From positions 248,001 to 312,000 of the forward strand of contig LUGG01000033.1 in assembly GCA_001683735.1 (NCBI GenBank): DNA of 64,000 nucleotides, in the 5' to 3' direction. This DNA is from Grifola frondosa. Its lineage: Eukaryota > Basidiomycota > Agaricomycetes > Polyporales > Grifolaceae. Both the position numbers and the translations under genes were made by a program. A model generated the notes under the pieces. The model had not been told where the DNA came from. It did no database searches and was given only the letters and a program-made list of their open reading frames with translations. Each line of letters begins with the position of its first letter. Within the stretch, counting starts at the first letter, position 1. Positions 22,186 through 34,264 of this stretch are shown here, one piece after another.

Positions 22186-22640
22186 CGCTATCTGTTGTCG
22201 AACGTACTGATATTGTTCTCAGTGACATGTATGATACATGATGCGATAATTTGGGACGTGATCCATCCTGATCTCAACCGCACACCATGCTCTTCGGGAA
22301 TGCCGCAGAGACCCTCGACGCGTCCGTCAGTGCCAGGTTCATCGATGAGAGCCATTTTCCACATACAAAACTACACTGTAGAGAGCACAGCCGTTGGCTT
22401 GGGCTACCAGAGGGTCACTACCGCACCCTGATGGTGGCGAGGAGTCGAGTTGATGCATAGATATATCGAAGATTGAGATATATCCCAGCGGTAATACATC
22501 CATTGGCGGGGATGTATCCCTTGTCATTATAAGGCACATCTTGAGGCACGGTATACCATACCGCTCGGATATATCCGACTGCGGTGTATTATGCCGTCAG
22601 ATGTATCTGAGGAACTGGATCTCTACGATCTGCCGGTTTC
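22186..22640. other. Interval with clustered short inverted motifs
   Basis: Starts as late X sequence (to about 22260) and then contains a cluster of ATATATC/GATGTATC words in both orientations (about 22460-22620): GATATATCCC, ACATCCATTGG, GGATGTATCCC, GGTATACC, GGATATATCC, CAGATGTATCTG. No coding potential was found. Confidence 0.4.
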
Positions 22641-23100
22641 CTTTTTCTCTTCCACAGGCTGAGAACGCGCAACCATGAGGATGTGTCAGCCAGATGAATA
22701 TGTGGAGTGGTATGGGCAGCACGGTTGGCCATTGGCGAGCGGGGGAGACTCATGAGTGAACAGACTCAAGGACAGTAGCCGTTTGAGAGAGCTAGATCAT
22801 GATCTGACGATCGGAAGCGGTACTAATGTCCGAAGTGCATCATGGATTAATATGCATAGACGTTCGTTACCACGGAAGACATCGTTTTGTTCATCATGCA
22901 CTCACATTGACAACGTCTGGTTCTGGGACTTCCGCATTCCCCTTGTTACTCGTGCCATTTGATAAAGGTCTTCAGTAGTACATAGATAGAGGCAAGATGG
23001 TTACAGTGACAATGCATGTTGAAGACATTCCTTGAAGACCATTGCAAGAGATCAGTAGTTGTTGGATAAGTGAAAAGCCAAATGAGCACAACTAACTGCC
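22641..23100 (-). repeat. Partial block Y (5' part)
   Basis: Minus-strand sequence NRAAHTTPHIHLADT (about 22690-22740) corresponds to the MSDRAAYTT exon of the other Y/Z blocks. The right part (AGCCAAATGAGCACAACTAA, about 23076) matches 28.9 kb (AGCCAAACGAGCCCAACTGA). The remainder of the block is absent. Confidence 0.45.
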
Positions 23101-23124
23101 GATGATGTTGTTTAGAAATCTTCT

Positions 23125-23760
23125 GCAAACCTTAGCGCTGGTTGAAGCGCCAAAGACGCGCCTAAACGTGGTAGTGTCAAGCGCCCATGGCTTCGACACG
23201 GCGCCCTCTGTCTTTGGGATGACACGCCGCGCCCTATGCGCAATCGCACTCATCTGCTGCATATGGGCTTCGCGAAGCCTCCTGCAGCTGCTCCGTATCC
23301 TGGTGGTCTTCAGCTAGATGAGCTTCGTGTTGCTGGACGGGCGTCCGCACTACTAACCATCCTGTGCGCGTCGTGCGCGTGTCCAAGAACGTCTTTCTGC
23401 CACTGGTCGACCGCGCACTCAACGTCATCCGGGCATGCAGACGCCGTTCAACTAATTGTTCGCACACGATGCCTCGGTCGTGTTCACACGGCGCTCGACG
23501 TGCTCGAGTATCACGGCGCGTTTGCAGGCCCCCTGGATTCCCGTTGTTCTTGCCCTCGCTGCAGGTGTTCCGCACCGTTGGGGAGCTCGGTCTGGCAAGG
23601 TCCATTGGCTCACCCTCCTGCCACTCGGTCCAGACCGTTCGATCCAAAATGGTCGTGCTAATACGTGCGCTGTGGGGGTGGGACATGTATGAAAAGATGC
23701 CCCGCGAGAGCTAACCTTGGTGCTGGTGCACCCGCGCCACCGATCAAGTGCCATCTAAGC
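23125..23760 (+). pseudogene. Family W, degenerate copy 2, flanked by repeat R
   Basis: Bounded by diverged R repeats at 23125-23168 and 23704-23760. In between, plus-strand pieces read RVSKNVFLPLVDRALNVIRA (about 23375-23435), LFAHDASVVF in another frame (about 23455), and VFRTVGELGLARSIGSPSCH then RSKMVVLIRALWG (about 23565-23680). The 38.15-38.57 kb copy has RVSKNVVLPLV, LFNQLFAHDASLV, FRIIGELYLVANSIGSPSFD and KMVVLVRAL in the same order. Long GC-rich frames are open on both strands. Function unknown. Confidence 0.42.
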
Positions 23761-23989
23761 GCCTCAAGGAGGCATTCTCAGCACCGACTGCTCACATGCG
23801 CAACTGAAATAGGTACGGTACTCACGCGCGCTTGAAATACTTACTACAGTCATATTCAGTCTTATGGCCGCAGTACACAAGTGCCAGTACTAGTTACAAC
23901 GTTGACTGTACGGTTTCACTACAGCGAGATATATGTGTGCCTGCTCCTACTATTTTTCCACTATCCTATCTGACACCAAGTCCTACAGT

Positions 23990-25265
23990 CGTGCGGTAAG
24001 TTTAGATGGACGATTTCGTTCCATTTTTGCTAACTAGCACTCCATTATAGGATAGCAGAAGAGTGACGAAATCCCACACGGACGGCCTCCTGCAGTACGC
24101 CCGCGAACACGACCTCGATGCATATCAACACGACGACTCGGTCTTCATCGACTTCTTCGACAGAGAGAAGGACAACGGGCTATCGCACCTACATTGAATC
24201 CTATGCACATGGACAGAATGGACGCCACAGCCTCCAATTCCACTCCAACTTGCAGCGGATTGCGTGCCTGGTGCAGCCCGTTGCCGACGATGTCACGGCG
24301 ATCTCGCCATTACGAACTATGCTCCGCCATACGACGCTATCACGACTATGCAACTATGTCTGCGCGTGGGCGAGGAGCAGATGCATTTTCTCAGTGCTAT
24401 TCGGTGATGGTGCTGGCGGTAACTACGTGCGTCTCTGTCTTGGTGAGCATATCCGTCCGCATGCCCTTGTTTCGAGTTTTGATCCTTATGACAACCCTCG
24501 ATAACCAGTGTGCAGCCGTATTTCGTTCTCTTCGCCCACTTTTGATAGTGTCTGTGACATATGCGTTCATGGCCACTTGCACGCCATCGACACACTCTGG
24601 CCAGACGTTCCAAGACTACTAACCTGGCAGATCCTCCCATACATTGGCGGAGTATATGCTTTCGATAGGTCGCTCAAGTCAAACTCTATACAAACCAAGC
24701 GAGTTTTTGCTGATGGAGCGATTCCCTCGCCGTCACTCCCAGTCTGTTATATGCGAACACTGCGGGCTATCACCGGTCACTGCTAGCGGTCGATGATGCG
24801 TGGTCGCCGGTGACTGCATTTGACAGATGTGCATCTCCGATGGCCGAAGTTTGTCTTCTGAAGTTCTGCAACCGTCAGTACAGCAATGACACAGTGTTAC
24901 TCTTCGCTATACTTTACAGGTACAAAGGCTGTCGCGAGACGGCGGAGCATACATCATATCTTTTGATTCCTGATTCTGCGTCTGCTGTCTCGCAGTCTGG
25001 ACTCGCGCTCGCTGCGGGCTCTGTTCCTATCTAATCGCGCAAGCTACCAACTTGCCGTGACTGATACACAACCTGTGCTTCGACTTCCGTCCGACGTACC
25101 CATTCACCCATTGGATTGTTTATCTGTAGCTGTCGTCTCGCACCTTTCTGTGCTATTTCTGGCCCAAGATGTCGTGGCCGAAAGGCAGTGCTATATCTGT
25201 TGTCCGGCTTACTGATGTTCGCAGCGATATGTATCATACGGATTGTGATATTAGGCAAGTGATCC
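23990..25265 (+). pseudogene. Family X, best-preserved copy (copy 2)
   Basis: Here the early exon is clearest: after a GTAAGT intron (about 23997-24050), SRRVTKSHTDGLLQYAREHD, then LDAYQHDDSVFIDFFDREKD, ends in a TGA at about 24195. Then in another frame GQNGRHSLQFHSNLQRIACL and VQPVADDVTAIS (about 24205-24310), VLFGDGAGGNYVRLCLGEH (about 24395-24450), a GTGAGC intron, ISFSSPTFDSVCDICVHGHL (about 24515-24580), ILPYIGGVYAFDRSL, FADGAIPSPSLPVCYMRTLR, and DSASAVSQSGLALAAGSVPI (about 24970-25030). At least three frame breaks remain. It precedes DUF6533 copy 2 by about 300 bp. Confidence 0.5.
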
Positions 25266-25579
25266 ATCCGGACACCATGGCAAACTACTCATCTCAACTG
25301 CTGAAAGTGAACTTTTAGATGTTCCTTCACATTCTCGATGACCAAGTATGTGAGTTGGCATATTACGTGGGCATCATCTGCGGTGCTAAGACGAGCATTC
25401 ATTCAAGTTATCCCTCGTGTCTCCTCATCTCGTCGTGCTAGTACAGCCACGATCAGCCATGTTCTGACTGTGGTGATAGCGCAGTTTGGTGATGTTGTCC
25501 CCGAGGGTGTATATAGGAACAGAATCGCTTCATCTCTGCAAGAGCATTGCGTCCAAAGTGGTCCAGCCTACATCACACC
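25266..25579 (+). promoter_or_regulatory. Promoter region of DUF6533 copy 2
   Basis: Contains the shared upstream element (GTTCTGACTGTGGTGATAGC, GCAGTTTGGTGATGTTGTCC, about 25457-25500) and a TATA-like TGTATATAGG at about 25508-25517, about 65 bp before the ATG. Confidence 0.42.
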
Positions 25580-27256
25580 ATGTCAACCACTGTCAGCGCT
25601 GCAGGGGTCCAGCAAAAGTGAGTGACGCCTACCGCAATCTTTGCCTCATCTAATATATCCTACCGCACAGCTTCATCATTGGATATTGCATTGTATCGGG
25701 AACCGGTCAGTGATTCACTCACAATCTCTGGTCACTGTCTCATTCCTATTTGTCACAGCTCTTCTGGTCTACGAGTACTTTATTACGTTCGACCGCGAAT
25801 ATCAGCTCGTATGGAAGCATCGATTCTCGGCAGCCACATTACTTTTTTTGGTCACAAGGTATTCTCTGCTTCTCAACCTCATTCTTACCCTCCCAAGCAT
25901 ATATCCAATGTCGATAAGGGTACAATTCTTCTCCCGTTGCTATAGACTGTATTTACCCACTCATAATTTCCAGAGCTGTTCTGCATTGGTTTGGTTGGTG
26001 ATCGCTTCCGACCTGCTCTTCCTGTTTCTTGTGGCCAGTGAGTGGCCGTACAATTTTGCCACTTCTGACCATCAAATGATATTTTGTGAAGCATTCTCCA
26101 GTCTGCGAGCATATGCCTTATCTGGTCGTCAATGGCAAATAGCGTCATTGATATTCATCTTGTCACTGGTTCAATGCGGAATTAACCTGGTAAGCTCTGT
26201 CCTCGACATTCACCTGGCATGAAATTGAAGTGCAACACATATTTCTAGTTTCACTATGTGCGGCAAATAATGGTTGTAGCTCCGCCTCCGATCAATTGTA
26301 CAAATGTGTCTTTGGTCTCACCGGAGCTCAGCAACATGTCAGTGAAATTCATTGATACCACTGCAGATCGTTGACTGAATCCGTGCATTGTATAGATGTA
26401 TGTAGTGCTGTCGGCTTCACATTTCTCAAGTGCTCTGCTCATACAATAATCCAAGTGGCATATGTAGGGAATGCAGCCACAATCATCACAGATATACTCG
26501 TTATTGCAGTAACCGTACACCAGACGTACTGGAGAAGACGAGCTGCCACGGAGGGTAATCTTCAAACTCCTTTGCATACGGTGATCCTAAGGGACGGTAA
26601 GCTTCCATTCTTCTCTCGAAATATGTGCGACCTGATAAGATTCCATCAGGTACGGTATACTTCTTGTAGGTTATTAAAATTAAAACCGGCTTGATGTTAA
26701 TTGACAACGGTGTATTCGATAGAGCTTTGTTGATGGTGAACATTGCAAGTATTATATCCTTCTATTTTGGACAAGCATTTGTAGGGAGATTTGTTTCGAA
26801 TCGCTAGTGATCCTAACTCACGAGTCTCTTGTGCTGTCATTAGGAAGACAATCATATATCGCCAATTTTAGAGATCCGTCAGTAGCTACAATTGGCTGCT
26901 CTTCATTTTGATCTGTATTGACATTCATTGCGGGACAGAATAACAGCTATTCTCATCTCGAGGTTCATGCTCAATTTCCGCGAAATCGATGCATTCCAAC
27001 GCGGCACCGAAGATTCAAGTCGCCCATCGTTTGTCGGCTCGGTCCAATTTGCGGCTTTCGTCGAACCCCTCGGTGCGCCTCTCGACCATGAATTCTCGTT
27101 CTCTGCGATCGATGCAGGTTCCTTGGACGACGGAGAGCCGATAGAGGGGGCGAGCACGAGGACATGCGGGACAATCCCGAAGGAATAGAGTTAGTGCAGA
27201 TCGGTTTTCATGAGCCATCTGAAGCCGAAGCCGGTCCCTCCGGGTTCAGGGAGTAA
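25580..27256 (+). pseudogene. DUF6533 membrane protein, copy 2 (frameshifted)
   Basis: Exons read MSTTVSAAGVQQ, FIIGYCIVSGT, ALLVYEYFITFDREYQLVWK, FSAATLLFLVTRYSLLLNLI, SCSALVWLVIASDLLFLFLV, FSSLRAYALSGRQWQIASLI, VRQIMVVAPPPINCT, VGNAATIITDILVIAVT, LQTPLHTVILRDG, then ILISRFMLNFREID and the tail. The membrane core is intact and the nonsense codon of copy 1 is absent. Two one-base lesions are visible: in the small exon after QAF (GAAGACAATCAT, where copies 3 and 5 have GACTTCTC) and an extra G in the run at about 27146-27150, which replaces the last 35 or so residues and stops at 27186-27188 instead of 27254. Confidence 0.68.
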
Positions 27257-27479
27257 ACTACCAGGACTGTGATATTCTTTTGGTTCGTGTGATATTGCCA
27301 TCACGTCATCACGTCGCGTGTGTTGACCCTGAGACTAGTATAAAGGTGCATACAGGAACTGGCATCGTCCTTCATTGCTTTCTTGGAGTACTGTAACTTG
27401 GTGTCATAAATTATAGAGGTCTGCCGCCGCGAGGATCATGTGTATTAAACTGTCATCACTCTCTTATCTATTCCTTTTT

Positions 27480-28740
27480 GAATTGATTTATTGGATTAAT
27501 ATGCGGGATCTCCTCGGGATGCGCTTCTGTACAATACAAAAACGAAGAAAGCACAACTGTAATGGCGCCAGAAATTCTCTTACTACTTGACGGAACGCAA
27601 CAGACATCTTCCACCCACATAAATTCTTGATGGACCTGCATGCGAATAGCGAGGTTCTGACCTTGAGCCCGTCTCCATCGCGAGCGCAAAGCAGAACGAT
27701 GCGCAGCGCCGCCAGGTGCACCACGCTGCCGACTCGCGCCCCGTCTGCCCCCGAGCGCACCCATGTCAATGATGGCCGGACCAGCTGATTCCGGTGTCCA
27801 CGCGCTCGCGGTGCTCCCGCACATCCCGCACAGCACAACGCTCCTGCGCACTCGCCACATCACACATGTCTGCTACAGTGCTGCAGGGGCGCGCTGGCGG
27901 GCGTAGAAGGCTTCCACAGGCCGCCAGTGCAGGTGAACGTGAGGGAGCTGGATCAGCGCATCGTGAGTGTTAGGAGGCGCTGGAGGAGCTGAATGTGGGG
28001 GCGAGTTGAAAATTCAGGCCGACATCCTGACATTTGCTGAGCTGCAGCTGCCCGTTCGTGCCGGCTGTCTGACGACCCAGCTGCGCTCCACGAGCTGTGG
28101 ATCTCACGCGATGATCCCAGGATCTGACAGATGATCAATCTGTGAAAATGAGACCCATCAGTCAGATGTGCAGTTGTTGACGAAATGAATAAGTACCTCC
28201 GCCTTTCCAGCGGAGGCGTCTTGCCAAAAATTGCTGCGCAGACAGTGAACGGAAAACTGAGCTGTCTCCACACCTTTCCCTACATAGAATGGCCATTAAG
28301 CACAAGGAACATCCTGACATCATCACATATCAACGCACCATACAAAACATGAAAGACGATGATGATTCCCAGTGCATGCGCCACCGGGTCTGGAAGACAC
28401 CTGCAGAAAGCCGACATGTACATCTAAGGACGACTGGAAGATCGACGTACTACTCAGCTCAACGTGTCCCAGAATATTCTTGACTATACGGTGCTGTGGA
28501 TCTCACTGCACCGTATGTGTACAAGAACATAATAGTTCTGCGCGCAGACAATGAGAACAAACATCGATCATCGATCCCGTGAGGACTTACCGCCATAGCA
28601 TCGCGACCCAATGAATGTGCCTATTCCTCCATCTCTCCCACTGCTGAGAACAGGCAAACTCGGTTATGTGTCGTCCAGACGGACATGGGGAGTCGTATAG
28701 GCAGCACGGTCGGACAATGTGGGATCGAGAGAACGAGGCG
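27480..28740 (-). repeat. Block Y/Z downstream of DUF6533 copy 2
   Basis: Same organisation as the block at 19.94-21.11 kb. Landmarks: ATCTCCTCGGGATGCGCTTC (27508), CCAGAAATTCTCTTACTACT, CATCCCGCACAGCACAAC, plus-strand VNVRELDQRIVSVRRR (about 27925-27975), GTGGATCTCACGCGATGATC (28098), and minus-strand SDRAAYTTPHVRLDDT (28665-28715). Frames are interrupted differently from copy 1. Confidence 0.5.
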
Positions 28741-28976
28741 ACTCTGCCAACGTCTCTGGGACTTCGGACTCGAAAGCTTGGTAGGATAACACTCTGAAGG
28801 CAATCTGCAATGTTTTGATAATGATCTTCAGTACATAGATAGAGGAAATATGATTAACCGTGCGCGTGAGGCCTCGAGGATGCATGTTGAGGACCACGGT
28901 AAGAGCCAAACGAGCCCAACTGAGCGTCGATGTCAAAACGTGAGGCGCCGATCAATATTTTGGCGGCTAGCTACTA

Positions 28977-29050
28977 GCGCCTGTAGGCCTAACCTTAGCG
29001 CTAGGTCATCAACACCGCACGCGTCATGTCGTGCAGTATGTTTTCGAACG
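28977..29050 (+). repeat. Short interspersed repeat R, copy 2
   Basis: GCGCCTGTAGGCCTAACCTT then AGCGCTAGGTCATCAA as in copy 1. After this it continues CACGCGTCATGTCGTGCAGT and ATGTTTTCG, related to the flank of the 43.5-kb copy (GGAGTATGTTTTCGCAGA). It lies exactly at the end of block Y/Z and before an X fragment. Confidence 0.65.
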
Positions 29051-29059
29051 CAGACGTTT

Positions 29060-29590
29060 CTTTCGTAGCTAGTCTCGCCTCTTTCAAGGGGTTCACCCTT
29101 CCTCCACTTCTGCTGGCTCGGCTGGATCGTCTGCACCGACATCCTCCTGTACTAGTAGTACTAGTACGCCCGCGACGTGCACGGCCTCGAGACACATCAA
29201 CACCACCACTTCCGAAGGTCGATGACACGGACTTCTTCGACAGCAAGTCTCAGGACAGAGCATAGTATCGCGCTGAGCCTGACTCCCACGGTCAGATGGT
29301 GAACAATATTGACGATGCGCTGGCGCACATGGCCGGATGCTGGCATGGCATCCAATTCCCGCCGACTCCAATGATGTGGGTCACTCATACAGGCAGCTTG
29401 CTCTACCATACTTCACAAGATGACTTTGTCACGACTATGGCACACGGTTTGGGCGTGGGTGAGGAGCTGAAGTGGTATATCTCAGTGCTATTCGGTAGTG
29501 CTGGTGCTAACTATGCGCATCTCTGTGTTGCGCATTGCGACATTTTTTTTGTTCATATGTTATTCAGTGCTGTCATTATCTAGTATGTGC
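29060..29590 (+). pseudogene. Family X, 5' fragment
   Basis: Early X sequence with ACGGACTTCTTCGACAGCAA (29228), a region reading WHGIQFPPTPMM, then the best-preserved version of the mid exon: HTSQDDFVTTMAHGLGVGEE then LKWYISVLFGSAGANYAHLC (about 29405-29525). Everything after this exon is missing. Near 29150-29170 the sequence GTACTAGTAGTACTAGTAC is a near-palindrome. Confidence 0.45.
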
Positions 29591-29799
29591 TGACATTGAA
29601 TCTAGAAGAATGATACATGCGGGAATTAACGTGCCTCTGGCGTTCTTTCTTTCTTTCTTTAGAGTATTCTGCCTTATTATTGTCGTCGTATGTACTCAGT
29701 CATCATCACGCTCTCTCATCAAGGTTTGCATGGCATCTCCAACTCAATAACACAAGCACGAGCGCAGAAAATTTGGTATAAGTAGAGGTTACAGGCTGC

Positions 29800-32700
29800 G
29801 AGATAGTATCTTCTTAGTACCTAAAGAAGATGTTGAAGTGACAACATACCTATCTCTCGCCTCAAAACTGGTGCTTATTTTCTTGACTTGCATGCTGGAC
29901 GCCGCCATCGAGTTGCATGCATCTGATAGTTGTTCTATGCGAAGGAAGCGGTCGTCCACCGCGCCAAATTTCGTCTCAAATTTGCTCTTCGGACTTTCTA
30001 GCTTGAGGTCGGTCGGGCCTTGCACATCCTCTTCAGCAATCTTCACTGGCGCTTCCCCTTGGCATCTGATTAGACCGTGTCAAGGTTGGTGCTTTCCCGC
30101 AGAAACACCTCCTTTCGCATCCCAGGTGTTGCAAATCAACGTATCATCTAGTTGGACAATGCTTGATGTTTGTATGCGGAATGCGTTGAGAACGAGCTTA
30201 CCTTCGCAGACGAAGCAATATCAACATGGCCGTTTTACCCGCTCCCAGCACGCCACGCATGTCGCGATATTTGGAGCACTATCCAACTCAGATGCAGCCC
30301 CACATGGTCTCCTCTAAAGGGGGGCCTCCGCGGTATCCGGCGTCGCCTGTCCTGCTAACGGGATTTCGACTCCGGTTTGGACGAATTGCTCCATGCTCCC
30401 CGTCCGTCTCAGCCTGCTCCGCATCCATTTCGGCCGAATCCTCGAAGACGCTTTGGCCATCTTCAACACATCTCGTGCTGCATGGTAATTCTGGCCGTAC
30501 TCTCTACATTCAGGAATATTGGTGCGTAGTTTGAAATATTGTGCGCAGGCAGGTGCGGCGATTGCAGGTTGTCCCTCTCATCCTTGTAGATCTCCGCGCT
30601 CATGCACGTCGGCTTATCGCAAAAGTCAACAGACGTTTTGCCGTCACATTCGAGACAAACGAACCGCCCCCCGTGAATCGTTTCGCCGCAGTTCTCGCGG
30701 GTGACGGTTCTACGAACCATACAGTGGGCCTTTTAATGAATGAGATAGTTGGTACTACTCACATGTGCACAGGGGTGCTTCGCTGTTGATAGTCATGTAT
30801 TATATAGTACTAGCGTGCATGTGCTCTGGTTAGTGACTGCTCGACCTTCGCGAGATCATCGAGCTCATGGGTAGTAAGATCGGGGTCTGCTTCACGTATG
30901 AGGTAGTCGATATATTTCCGTCTGTCATCTCGGCGCGGCTTCAGGTAAGACCAGGAGAACACCTGTCGGAGTACTTCATTTTCCACCGCATTTAGCGCAT
31001 ATTACCAGAGAGCGACGTCAGGACAGTGCGCTAGGTGGGGGACGGAAGCACATCACATCAGGTGGCACTCGCTTGTATATGGATGTAAATGGCCAGTCCT
31101 CCGAAACATAGCCACACGTTCCCAGGAAATCGTCCCGCCCTCGTCGATGGTGCCGCGCAAATACTTCTTCGAGAATCGTGCAACGTACGTCCGCGTGAAC
31201 GCGTATGGCACTTGGTTCCTCCGCGGTGGCGCTGACTTCGCCGGTGAGCGTCCAGGCCTTCCTCGAAACGTTGGCCGCATGGAAGTATACCGACGACATA
31301 GCTGCGCATGGGTAACGATTATTGACCCGGAAACAATTACGTTTTCCAAGTCTAACATTTGAATCAGTTTCTGACTTATATACGATAAAGGTTCACGCTC
31401 ACATTGCTTTGCTTGTCGGTCGGCATCCATCTCGATATCTTCGTGAATACTATAGCGTCCATGGAGTGATTGAGGATTTTGCTGACGTCGATGGCTTGGC
31501 GCTCCGCCAAGTCATCGTCCTCGTGCTGTGGCCACTCGGCATCCACGTAGTCCAACATTCGCTGGGGTCTTGCCAAAAACAAAACTGCAGAGCGCCGCCT
31601 TCAACAAACCGCAAAGGTCAGGCCCGTCGGACTCACCATCTAGCAAGGAAAACTCTTGGACTGTTGCATAGATCTAAGTGTTTGTTGTTTGAACAGGTAT
31701 AATCAACGATATCACGACATGCGGCATGGGAAAATATTCTAAATGTTTAATGACTGACCTTCTAGGTCTGCATGACGGTCAACTGCTGTATCGAACATCC
31801 ACCGTATCCTGTCCGCAGCATTCCATAGCTCATCCTTGCGATGACTGTTGTCCGACAAGCTCACATGGTCTCTGAGTCGCGACTGAGAAGCAAATACAGC
31901 AACGGGAACAAATACTACAAGAACAAACAAATCATTAGCTACCGATGACAGGAATAATCTGGCGTACAAAATTTGCATACTTTCTCAATCCTGCAAGGGC
32001 CAGTGATGAGTTTGAGCGTGTCCGCAGCGTCAACATCATAGTGGACCGCCTCCAATGCATCAAGCGCCGCTCTTCGCTGTCCACATTTGGAACCGTGCGC
32101 GGAGAGCATCTGTTGTTTCGGAACACCGCCGGAATAGCACTATCAGTTCTGTGACTGGTTCCCCAGACATTGTCAAAGTATCTGTCGATGTCGGTGCGGT
32201 TCGCAGGATGCAATAAGGGCTTCAATGAGAACTTGTTGAATAGTTGGTGGATCTTCTGCGCATAGATTGCCATTGTCATCTGCCATCCTATACGCTTGGT
32301 CAGTCGTCATCTATAGTCGAAACGGGAAATGCATACCGATCGCCCAATATGCGAGCCAATGATGCAGGCTATTCATTCGAGTCAGTACGAGAATGGTGAA
32401 GTGCAGATCGAGAAAACTCGCCTCCAATCCTTGGGCCGAGAGGTCGTAAATTGGTTCATCTCCGCGACCGTAAATAGAGCCTGAGGCGTCGTCATCGAAG
32501 GCTTCGATGGTAGGCTGCAGTCGCATGACATTGATATGCTCGAGTGCCCGCTCATCGGTCTCTGCGATATGTATATTCTCGAGGTTGACGTATTGGCGTT
32601 TCTTGTGGTCCATCTTCGTGGTAATAGTCCTGGAGAGCGAGCACGAAACGTCTCGCCTTGATGTTGCCACGACAGCGCTACACATATTTGCATATGAATG

Positions 32701-32870
32701 CTAGAACAGCGAGAGATATTACCATCTCTTTCCATATCTTGTGTATATCATGTCGAAATAAAATGTTTTCAGAATGCGCATATAGTCATCTATCAAGGAC
32801 TACTTACGGAATGAGTGATCTTGTCGTGCAGACCTGACGAGACAGATGCGATAGTGACGCGGATTGCTTG
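29800..32870 (-). pseudogene. EF-hand/ZZ-finger family E3 (most complete but frameshifted)
   Basis: Minus-strand. Begins within the exon SSGLHDKITHS (about 32820), then RCRGNIKARRFVLALQDYYH (about 32640-32700), YVNLENIHIAETDERALEHI, TIEAFDDDASGSI (EF-hand loop, about 32480-32510), VAEMNQFTTSRPKDW, SLHHWLAYWAIG (about 32310-32350), WQMTMAIYAQKIHQLFNKFS, HPANRTDIDRYFDNVW, KDELWNAADRIRWMFDTAVD (about 31770-31830), YVDAEWPQHEDDDLAERQAI (about 31490-31550). A ZZ-type finger follows (GRFVCLECDGKTSVDFCDKP, 30590-30700), then a second Cys-rich piece (YCFVCE, DDTLICNT, about 30110-30230) and a coiled coil (KSKFETKFGAVDDRFLRIEQ, about 29910-29990). One-base shifts occur near 32640, 32480 and 30545, and nonsense codons near 31863 and 30220. 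The N-terminal third is missing. Confidence 0.62.
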
Positions 32871-33060
32871 AGGAGGATAAACATGCGAGCGAGAATTGCA
32901 GAGTGATCGTTGTGGTTTAAGCGCCTTTGAGCGCGCTGAGCGCTGAGCGCTTGTGTTGGCGGCAATTGCCAAATGAAAGGCGCTCTGAACGAGCTATACT
33001 CTACAATCCGCGATCCTTCCCCGCTCGAGAAAATGTCTGGCGCAATCTCGACCTGGGTCT
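32815..33060. repeat. Segment duplicated at 53818-54090
   Basis: This sequence runs through the last E-family exon piece, the words TTTAAGCGCCTTTGAGCGC, GAACGAGCTATACTC, CAATCCGCGA and CGCAATCTCGACCTGGGTCT. The same succession occurs at 53.82-54.09 kb, where it is cut by the copia LTR just after GACCTGGGTCTC. On the plus strand it can be read as NELYSTIRDPSPLEKMSGAI, a possible first exon of a family Z gene. Confidence 0.55.
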
Positions 33061-34260
33061 CCTCATACTACTCGCACTCCCCTCATCGATCACTCTCAAT
33101 ATTGTTCGCCTCGTTCTCTAAAGCAGACTTTCTCACTGGCATCGCGCGGACACCCTCCCCCAGCACAACATAAGAGCAACAATATGATATGATGGTGGAC
33201 AATTCTAACCGGTTCTCTTAAATAAGCTCTGGCTGGCGGAGTGCAGTGCGTGTCATCCCTCATTCGCTTGGTGCTCTGCGTATCTGACTCTAACCATCTC
33301 CCGCAGCGCGCCAATACGCGTTCCCATCCTCGGCGACGTCTTCGCGTCTGACGTCCCCCACGACGCCCGCACCGTCCCGCTGTTTTCGCAGCGCCTGCGC
33401 GTTCTGCAAGACGACCTCGTGGTACTGGTGACGGAACTTGCGGAACCGTCAAACGCGCGGCTGCTGAGAACGAAGTCAAGCCCAGCGAGTTGATCTGCGG
33501 CATAGTCGACGTGAAGCAGCATCTGGAGAAGATCGGCAGGGTAAAGGATGGCAGAGTGGAAGGTCATGAACATGATGCTTTGCCAGGAGGACGACGTGCG
33601 AGCGGAGAAGGAAGATGGCAAGGCGCGCGAACCTCATCGGCGCCCAAGCATGATTCTCGATGAGGCAAGCATATTTCGCCACATGAACGAATTAATCAGA
33701 TCATACATAGCTTTCATTGCTCCCGCCTCCGCTCCCCCCCCCTCCTTCCCACGTTAAATGCCTTGACCCGCAAATGGCCCTGCTCGTTCATCCCGCCACA
33801 TTAGCACCGTCTCCCACTTGCCGAAGCTCCCGGCGTTGTCTTCTAGCGTGACCACACAGCAGCGCGGCGCTAGTCCCTCCACAGGCTCCGCTTCCTCGCA
33901 CCCCGCCTTGCCAGCGACCACCAGCGCACCAGCGCCGGCCGATGACAGTGCTAAAGCATCTGAGGCCGGTACTCACATACCTCGCGTCGCCGCTCCTGCA
34001 CATTCTCACACGCCTGCACGTACTCGACGCGCTGCACATATCTGCGACAGTGTTCAAGGGTACACTGGAGGGCCTTGAGGAGCAGGGCTGGGTGCACCGC
34101 GCGCTGGATGAGCTCGTGCGGTGGCGGGCGTGGAGAAGAGCGTGGCGAGAACGAGGCTCTTATACGGGAGCTACAGGAGACACGAGCATGTTGTGAACCT
34201 CAGACTGCGTGTGGAAGCGCTGAAGGCGGCTGATGAAACTGAGGCGCCTGCTCTGCCCTT
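33061..34260 (+). pseudogene. Coiled-coil family Z, degenerate copy 2
   Basis: Acceptor context CTGACTCTAACCATCTCCCG CAG at about 33285-33306, then VPHDARTVPLFSQRLRVLQD and LVTELAEPSNARLL (about 33350-33460), ENEVKPSELICGIVDVKQHL in another frame (about 33465-33530), and later LKHLRPVLTYLASPLLHILT with LHISATVFKGTLEGLEEQ and RALDELVRWRAWRRAWRE (33942-34150). The heptad-like Leu/Glu spacing suggests coiled coils. At least two frame breaks are present. Compare 14.11-14.99, 48.1-49.0 and 49.24-49.58 kb. Confidence 0.45.
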
Positions 34261-34264
34261 ATAC

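Noticed and set aside
23234..23686. Opposed 141- and 150-codon frames on both strands
   Set aside because: Both are GC-driven; neither is conserved in the W copies at 34.3 and 38.2 kb, and the recognisable shared peptides lie in a third frame.
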